From positions 1 through 6,619 of the forward strand of contig RQCD01000070.1 in NCBI GenBank assembly GCA_008668455.1: a DNA stretch of 6,619 nt. Reading direction: 5' to 3'. Under the pieces are notes generated by a model. It was given only the letters and a program-made list of their open reading frames with translations, was not told where the DNA came from and made no database searches. Position 1 is the stretch's first letter. Every line of letters begins with the position of its first letter. The position numbers and the translations under genes are program-made. Origin of the DNA: Clostridia bacterium (lineage in GTDB: Bacteria; Bacillota; Clostridia; UBA1381). Below, piece by piece: positions 1 to 3,934 of this stretch.

Positions 1-2
1 CA

Positions 3-31
3 TTTACATTTATAAAAAAGTGTGGTATAAT
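3..31 (+). promoter_or_regulatory. Sigma-A type promoter of parA-parB
   Basis: A -35 hexamer TTTACA (3-8) and a perfect -10 TATAAT (26-31) are separated by 17 bases, and TGG directly before the -10 makes it an extended -10 promoter. The expected transcript start is about 7 bases after the -10, leaving a short leader of roughly 20 bases before the parA start codon. There is no room for a leader regulatory RNA. The window starts just before the -35, so upstream operators, if any, are out of view. Confidence 0.8.
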
Positions 32-42
32 AGAAAGATAAC

Positions 43-50
43 AAAGGGGG
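43..50 (+). promoter_or_regulatory. Ribosome binding site of parA
   Basis: AAAGGGGG lies 6 bases before the ATG at 57 and supports that start. It is G-rich but not the perfect AGGAGG. Confidence 0.75.
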
Positions 51-56
51 ATAAAA

Positions 57-833
57 ATGAGTAAAATTATATCCGTTTTTAACCAAAAAGGCGGCGTCGG
101 AAAAACAACCACCACGGTCAATCTTGCCGCATGCCTGGCTTATAAAGGAAAACGTACCCTCATGATAGACTGCGATCCGCAGGGGAACAGCACCAGCGGA
201 GTGGGTATAGATAAGGAGGAAATCAAGCTTTCTGTTTATGATTGCCTGATTGATGCGGATCAGACCGAAAAGGCTCTGATCCGGACAAAATTCCGGAATC
301 TTTCTCTGATTCCGTCCTCTGCCGCACTTTCTGCTGCTGAAATTGAGCTTGCGTCCGAGGAGAACAGAGAATTCATTCTGAAAAATGCAATCACAAAAAT
401 CAGGGACCAGTTTGATTATATTCTGATTGATTCTCCTCCGGCTCTTGGAATGCTTTCTATTAATATTATGACAGCAAGCGATTCTGTGTTAGTGCCGATT
501 CAGTGTGAGTACTACGCTCTGGAGGGATTGACGCAGTTAATCGGTACGATCCGGAATGTGAAAAAATCCTTTAATCCAAAGCTTGAAATTGAGGGAATCC
601 TGGCAACTATGTTTGACACAAGGACAAATCTTTCGGTTCAGGTGTTGGATGAGGTAAAAAAATATTTTCCAAATAAGGTCTATCAGACAGTGATTCCGCG
701 GAATGTCCGCCTGTCCGAAGCGCCGAGCTTTGGTCAGCCGATCATTAAATATGACATTACCTCAAAGGGTGCGGAAAGCTACTTTGCCTTAGCAAAGGAA
801 TTTTTGAAAAATAATGAAGGAGGGACAGCATGA
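57..833 (+). CDS. parA: ParA/Soj family chromosome partitioning ATPase
   Basis: A cytoplasmic ATPase that works with ParB to segregate the replication origin; in Bacillus-type systems Soj also influences DnaA and replication initiation. The 258-residue product is the usual length for a short chromosomal ParA without an N-terminal helix-turn-helix. Residues 11-18 are the deviant Walker A motif KGGVGKTT, with the signature lysine K11 and the P-loop lysine K16. D38-C39-D40 followed by PQGN is the Walker A' region. YILIDSPPAL (121-130, D125) is Walker B. PRNVRLSEAPSFGQP (214-228) is the conserved C-terminal region with arginines implicated in non-specific DNA binding. The ATG at 57 has a good ribosome site and promoter. 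The stop overlaps the parB start (ATGA), indicating translational coupling. MinD is excluded: there is no C-terminal amphipathic membrane helix, and ParB follows. The symbol soj is equally valid. Confidence 0.96.
   Translation: MSKIISVFNQKGGVGKTTTTVNLAACLAYKGKRTLMIDCDPQGNSTSGVGIDKEEIKLSVYDCLIDADQTEKALIRTKFRNLSLIPSSAALSAAEIELASEENREFILKNAITKIRDQFDYILIDSPPALGMLSINIMTASDSVLVPIQCEYYALEGLTQLIGTIRNVKKSFNPKLEIEGILATMFDTRTNLSVQVLDEVKKYFPNKVYQTVIPRNVRLSEAPSFGQPIIKYDITSKGAESYFALAKEFLKNNEGGTA
817..824 (+). promoter_or_regulatory. Ribosome binding site of parB inside parA
   Basis: AAGGAGGG sits within the last codons of parA, 5 bases before the ATG at 830. This strong site fixes the parB start and shows that the two genes are translated from one messenger. 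Confidence 0.85.
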
Positions 834-1684
834 AAAAGGGATTAGGAAAAGGACTGGATCTACTCTTTCATGATGAAATTTCGCCGGATTTGCAGGATTC
901 GGACAGTGTGGTAGAGTTAAAAATTACTGAGGTTGAACCGAATCAGAATCAGCCAAGAAAGAGCTTCGACCCGGAAAAGCTTGCGCTTTTAGCCGAATCC
1001 ATCAAGGAACACGGCTTAATTCAGCCAATTGTAGTCACGAAAGGTAAAAACGGCTTTTATACAATTGTTGCCGGGGAGCGCCGCTGGCGCGCGGCAAAAA
1101 AAGCCGGACTTGAAACAATTCCGGCAATGATTCATGACTACACCGATCAGACGGTTGCAGAAATTGCGTTGATTGAAAATTTACAGCGTGAGGACTTAAA
1201 TCCGATTGAAGAAGCAAACGGATACCACACGCTGATTCATAATTTTCATATGACACAGGAGGAAATCAGCCAAAAGATCGGAAAAAGCCGGAGTGCGATT
1301 GCAAATTCTCTGCGTCTATTGACCTTAGAGGATGAGCTTCAGCAGGCGGTGATCAACGGAGAAATTACCGAAGGACATGCAAGAGCCATTCTTTCAGTAA
1401 ACGGTTTTGTTCCGCGTGAATTTTTAAAAAATCAGATCATCGAACACAGTCTGAATGTGCGCCAGGCAGAACAGCTTGCCAAGGATCTGCAAAAGGAAAA
1501 GCCTGTCAGGGAGAAAAAGCGAAATGACGCATACCAGATTGAACTGGATCGGATTCAATCAAAATTGGAAGCCGGCTTTGCAACCAAGGTGAAAATTATG
1601 CAGGGAGCAAAAAAGGGAAAAATTGAAATTGAATATTACGGAAATGACGATTTAGAACGTATATTGTCTCTTTTTAAGATTTAA
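830..1684 (+). CDS. parB: ParB/Spo0J family CTPase, parS-binding partition protein
   Basis: Loads as a clamp at parS sites near the origin, spreads along DNA in a CTP-dependent way, recruits condensin and stimulates ParA. The product is 284 residues, typical of chromosomal ParB. The N-terminal KKGLGKGLD (2-10) is the conserved stretch that contacts ParA in this family. ITEVEPNQNQPRKSFD (32-47) starts the ParB/Sulfiredoxin-like nucleotide-binding domain; GERRWRAA (82-89) is the CTP-binding arginine motif, and ENLQREDLNPIEEA (116-129) is the second conserved box. MTQEEISQKIGKSRSAIANSLRLL (141-164) is the parS-reading helix-turn-helix. The charged stretch at about 213-245 leads to a C-terminal dimerisation domain ending LERILSLFKI. 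A Noc paralogue is possible, but the parA neighbour and N-terminal motif favour ParB. I found no consensus parS (TGTTTCACGTGAAACA) in the window. Confidence 0.95.
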   Translation: MKKGLGKGLDLLFHDEISPDLQDSDSVVELKITEVEPNQNQPRKSFDPEKLALLAESIKEHGLIQPIVVTKGKNGFYTIVAGERRWRAAKKAGLETIPAMIHDYTDQTVAEIALIENLQREDLNPIEEANGYHTLIHNFHMTQEEISQKIGKSRSAIANSLRLLTLEDELQQAVINGEITEGHARAILSVNGFVPREFLKNQIIEHSLNVRQAEQLAKDLQKEKPVREKKRNDAYQIELDRIQSKLEAGFATKVKIMQGAKKGKIEIEYYGNDDLERILSLFKI

Positions 1685-1778
1685 GGGATTTATTGGTAAA
1701 ATAGAGGCTTTTAAATTTTACTTTTAAAGTGTCTTTTAAAGGATTTTAGAGTAGTATGTCTTATCATATAAATAATCT

Positions 1779-1797
1779 CTCAAAACGCAATTTTGAG
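1779..1797. repeat. Short inverted repeat CTCAAAA-N5-TTTTGAG
   Basis: Seven perfect pairs (1779-1785 with 1791-1797) enclose the loop CGCAA. The sequence after it (CCTGACAG) is not T-rich, so it is a poor intrinsic terminator. It could be a protein-binding site or a weak RNA hairpin in the leader of the gene at 1845. Confidence 0.4.
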
Positions 1798-1829
1798 CCT
1801 GACAGAGTAAACACGATTATTTTATAAAA

Positions 1830-1837
1830 GAGGTGAT
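1830..1837 (+). promoter_or_regulatory. Ribosome binding site that decides the start at 1845
   Basis: GAGGTGAT matches the complement of the 16S rRNA 3' end and lies 7 bases before ATG 1845. The in-frame GTG at 1833-1835 is part of this site and would leave that longer form without a ribosome site, so the ATG is preferred. Confidence 0.8.
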
Positions 1838-1844
1838 AAAAAAA

Positions 1845-2285
1845 ATGGCAAAATCTCATGAAAACAGATCCTTATTTTTATATACTGCATTGATTTTCCT
1901 GGTTGCAATTCTGATGATTATTTTAGCATTCTTTGGTCAGAATAATTTGCAAAAAAACCAACCCATACAATCCGAGACAGCTTCTTCCACCTCCATTACG
2001 GAAAAAGCGGCGATTCTGAGTGAGGAAAATTTAATGCTCTTAGAGCAGAATAAAAATTACCTCGCAGAGAATGAGGAGCTTCGGGTTGCAAATGAAGCCT
2101 GCAACCTGGAAAACAGTTCCCTGAAAAAGGAAATTGAAAACCAGAACAAGCTTTTGGAAATTTATCAGAGACTATATAAAAATAAGAAGTCAGAGGCAAG
2201 AGAGCTTCTTGCAGCCTTAAACCAGGAGGATCTGACCGAAACACAAAAAAGCTTTTACGATATTTTAGTAAAGAAATCGCAATGA
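1845..2285 (+). CDS. Membrane-anchored coiled-coil protein, function unknown
   Basis: I do not recognise a named family. From ATG 1845 it has 146 residues; an upstream in-frame GTG (1833) would add four but lies inside the ribosome site. Residues about 9-31 form one hydrophobic helix (rich in L, I, F, A), preceded by a short basic tail (K3, H5, R8), which suggests N-in, C-out topology. A polar Ser/Thr/Gln linker (33-52) leads to a long coiled coil (about 57-110). Asparagine occupies one heptad position five times (N62, 69, 76, 83, 90), with L58, L65, Y72, L79, C86, L93 at the companion position. The last 35 residues (SEARELLAALNQEDLTETQKSFYDIL) look like a TPR-type helical pair. The shape resembles bitopic division proteins such as FtsL/DivIC, but that is only an analogy. 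The 19-base gap to serS and the lack of a terminator after parB suggest co-transcription. Other Clostridia often have DUF4446 near parB; I do not see that domain here. Confidence 0.8.
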   Translation: MAKSHENRSLFLYTALIFLVAILMIILAFFGQNNLQKNQPIQSETASSTSITEKAAILSEENLMLLEQNKNYLAENEELRVANEACNLENSSLKKEIENQNKLLEIYQRLYKNKKSEARELLAALNQEDLTETQKSFYDILVKKSQ

Positions 2286-2291
2286 TATTTT

Positions 2292-2297
2292 AGGAGG
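2292..2297 (+). promoter_or_regulatory. Ribosome binding site of serS
   Basis: A perfect AGGAGG lies 7 bases before ATG 2305. The gap to the preceding stop is only 19 bases, so there is no T-box leader directly ahead of serS. Confidence 0.85.
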
Positions 2298-2304
2298 AAA
2301 ACAC

Positions 2305-3573
2305 ATGTTAGACATTAAGGTATTAAGAACCGAGCCGGAAAGAATTAAAAAGGCATTAAAGGACCGTAACAACGATTTGGATTTGACACCGGCAATCGAA
2401 TTGGATCAGAAGCGCCGCGAATTATTAGTAGATGTAGAAAAGATAAAAGCGATGCAGAATGAAATCACCAAAAAAATCCCGGCTATGAAAAAGGCAGGAG
2501 ATTACACCACCGCGATTTTTGATGAAATGCGCGAGCTTTCAAACGAAATCAAAGAGGACGACGCAAAGGTTTCTGAAATTGATGAAGAATTAAGAAACTT
2601 CATGCTCCGGATTCCGAACATTCCGAACGAGAGCGTTCCGATCGGAAAGGATGATTCCCAAAACGTAGAAATACGGAAATACGGAAAACCGACCGAATTT
2701 TCCTTTGAACCAAAAGCACATTGGGACATCGGAACAGATTTAAACATTTTAGATTTTAACCGTGCCGCTAAAATCAGCGGATCTCGTTTTACGGTATACA
2801 GAGGCTTAGGCGCAAGATTAGAGCGCGCAGTGATCAATTATTTTCTTGCAACACACACAGAGCAGTCCGGCTATACTGAAATTCTTCCGCCTTATATGGT
2901 AAACCGTACATCTATGACAGGGACAGGTCAATTACCAAAATTCGAGGAGGACGCTTTTAAAGTAACCAACAACGGATTTTTCTTAATTCCGACCGCAGAG
3001 GTTCCTGTTACCAATCTGCACCGGGATGAGATTTTAGACGGCGCAGATCTTCCGATTAAATATTGCGCATATTCTGCATGCTTCCGTGCAGAGGCAGGAT
3101 CAGCCGGAAGGGACACAAGAGGTCTGATTCGTCAGCACCAGTTTAACAAGGTAGAATTAGTGAAATTTGCAGATCCGGAAAAGAGCTATGAGGAATTGGA
3201 AAGCTTAACAAACGACGCAGAAAAGCTCCTGCAGGGTCTTGGACTTCCGTACCGTGTGGTGTGGCTTTCTACCGGAGATTTAGGATTTTCCTCTGCAAAA
3301 ACCTATGATATTGAGGTATGGATGCCAAGCTACGGACGCTATGTAGAAATCTCGTCCTGCTCAAACTTTGAGGACTATCAGGCGCGCCGCGCAAATATTA
3401 AGTTCAGAAGAACGCCTAAGGATAAGCCGCAGTTCGTTCATACCTTAAACGGATCCGGACTTGCAGTCGGCAGAACGGTTGCAGCCATTTTGGAAAACTT
3501 CCAGAATGAGGACGGAACCGTCACCGTTCCGGAAGCCTTAGTACCGTTTATGGGGACAGACATAATTAAATAA
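2305..3573 (+). CDS. serS: Seryl-tRNA synthetase
   Basis: Charges tRNA-Ser (and tRNA-Sec where present) with serine using ATP; a cytoplasmic homodimer of class II. The 422 residues match the usual bacterial length, so the gene is complete. It starts MLDIKVLRTEPERIKKAL, the standard SerRS N-terminus, and residues about 28-100 form the long antiparallel coiled-coil arm that contacts the tRNA. VYRGLGARLERAVINYF (164-180) lies in the motif 1 region. TAEVPV (230-235) contains the TxE serine-binding loop. FRAEAGSAGRDTRGLIRQHQF (260-280) is motif 2 with the ATP-binding arginine R261. GSGLAVGRTVAAILEN (383-398) is motif 3 with R390. EVWMPSYGRYVEISSCSNFEDYQARR (337-362) is the conserved strand before motif 3. 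It probably shares a transcript with the coiled-coil gene upstream and ends at the strong terminator that begins 7 bases after the stop. Confidence 0.98.
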   Translation: MLDIKVLRTEPERIKKALKDRNNDLDLTPAIELDQKRRELLVDVEKIKAMQNEITKKIPAMKKAGDYTTAIFDEMRELSNEIKEDDAKVSEIDEELRNFMLRIPNIPNESVPIGKDDSQNVEIRKYGKPTEFSFEPKAHWDIGTDLNILDFNRAAKISGSRFTVYRGLGARLERAVINYFLATHTEQSGYTEILPPYMVNRTSMTGTGQLPKFEEDAFKVTNNGFFLIPTAEVPVTNLHRDEILDGADLPIKYCAYSACFRAEAGSAGRDTRGLIRQHQFNKVELVKFADPEKSYEELESLTNDAEKLLQGLGLPYRVVWLSTGDLGFSSAKTYDIEVWMPSYGRYVEISSCSNFEDYQARRANIKFRRTPKDKPQFVHTLNGSGLAVGRTVAAILENFQNEDGTVTVPEALVPFMGTDIIK

Positions 3574-3579
3574 ATTCCT

Positions 3580-3632
3580 AAAAACACAGATCATTCAAGG
3601 GCTAAAACCGTTCCCGGATGATCTGTGTTTTT
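3580..3632. terminator. Bidirectional intrinsic terminator shared by serS and the convergent small gene
   Basis: A perfect 15-bp stem (3580-3594 with 3618-3632) is extended inward by C3596-G3616, a T-G pair and three G-C pairs (3599-3601 with 3613-3615), around an 11-base loop. The arms end in AAAAA and TTTTT, so a T run follows the hairpin on both strands. It starts 7 bases after the serS stop and 10 bases from the last base of the minus-strand gene stop, as expected for a terminator serving two convergent genes. Confidence 0.92.
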
Positions 3633-3641
3633 ATGTCCCTA

Positions 3642-3830
3642 TTAATATAAACAATCCTTTTTCACCGGTTCCGGTGTATAATCTAAAATATTCCGATAGC
3701 TTTCCTTTTCATAGTCCGACTGCGGAGGAGTCGGCAGCATGCCGGTAAAATCATTCACACTGCTTGCCTCCTCCAGATCAAACAGAATATCCGCTGCCAT
3801 ATGATCATGCGGTCTTTTTTTCTTTTTCAT
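3642..3830 (-). CDS. Small hypothetical protein, 62 residues
   Basis: I do not recognise a named family. The protein starts with a strongly basic tail (MKKKKRPHDH), then an acidic helix-like segment (ADILFDLEEASS), then DFTGMLPTPPQSDYEKESYRNILDYTPEP, a proline- and tyrosine-containing stretch that looks like a compact motif region. There is no signal peptide, membrane helix or cysteine pair (a single Cys at 60), so it should be cytoplasmic. The start ATG (3830-3828) has GGTGAT (3839-3834 on this strand) at good spacing. The stop is ten bases from the shared bidirectional terminator. These two points, plus the lack of any competing gene on the other strand, support a real gene. No convincing promoter was found. 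It diverges from the SLH protein gene. The function is unknown. Confidence 0.65.
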   Translation of the reverse strand: MKKKKRPHDHMAADILFDLEEASSVNDFTGMLPTPPQSDYEKESYRNILDYTPEPVKKDCLY

Positions 3831-3879
3831 CCAATCACCACGCTTTCTTTTGTTATCATTTCCAAAAAAATAATTTTTA

Positions 3880-3908
3880 TTGCAATTTCAAAAGAAATTT
3901 GCTATAAT
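3880..3908 (+). promoter_or_regulatory. Sigma-A type promoter of the SLH surface protein gene
   Basis: TTGCAA (3880-3885) and a perfect TATAAT (3903-3908) are spaced 17 bases apart, with TGC (3900-3902) giving an extended -10. The flanks are very A/T-rich, which can act as UP-type or bendable DNA. The promoter lies in the 104-base gap between the divergent small gene and the SLH gene and gives a leader of only about 20 bases. TTGCAA is self-complementary, so the same hexamer reads on both strands, but no matching -10 is evident on the minus strand. Confidence 0.85.
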
Positions 3909-3924
3909 AAAAATAATAAAGCGG

Positions 3925-3932
3925 GGTGATCC
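3925..3932 (+). promoter_or_regulatory. Ribosome binding site of the SLH surface protein gene
   Basis: GGTGATCC is an exact match to the complement of the 16S rRNA 3' end, preceded by two further G residues, and ends 2 bases before ATG 3935. The GG core is at the usual distance from the start. Confidence 0.8.
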
Positions 3933-3934
3933 AA

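Larger units (their letters stand above)
1685..1844 (+). other. AT-rich intergenic region after parB
   Basis: This 160-base stretch has no credible gene. It holds three copies of CTTTTAAA (1708-1715, 1721-1728, 1733-1740), a 7-bp inverted repeat CTCAAAA/TTTTGAG (1779-1785 and 1791-1797), and the ribosome site of the next gene. No G+C-rich hairpin followed by a T run is present, so parA-parB transcripts may read into the next gene and serS. Weak promoter-like pieces exist, for example TATAAA at 1767-1772 with a poor -35 (TTTTAG, 1744-1749), but none is convincing. No T-box signature or parS consensus was found. Confidence 0.6.

Noticed and set aside
1833..1844. GTG at 1833 as the start of the coiled-coil gene
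   Set aside because: It lies inside the ribosome site for ATG 1845 and has no ribosome site of its own.
1035..2244. Minus-strand reading frames at 1035-1256 and 1996-2244
   Set aside because: They are opposite parB and the coiled-coil gene and show no start signals or recognisable protein features.
1685..2304. T-box or other aminoacyl-tRNA leader for serS
   Set aside because: Only 19 bases separate serS from the upstream gene, and no TGGNACCGCG-like T-box element is visible in the longer gap before 1845.
2502..3116. Minus-strand reading frames at 2502-2837 and 2928-3116
   Set aside because: They lie opposite serS, whose motifs are intact, and their translations are low-complexity shadows without ribosome sites I can support.
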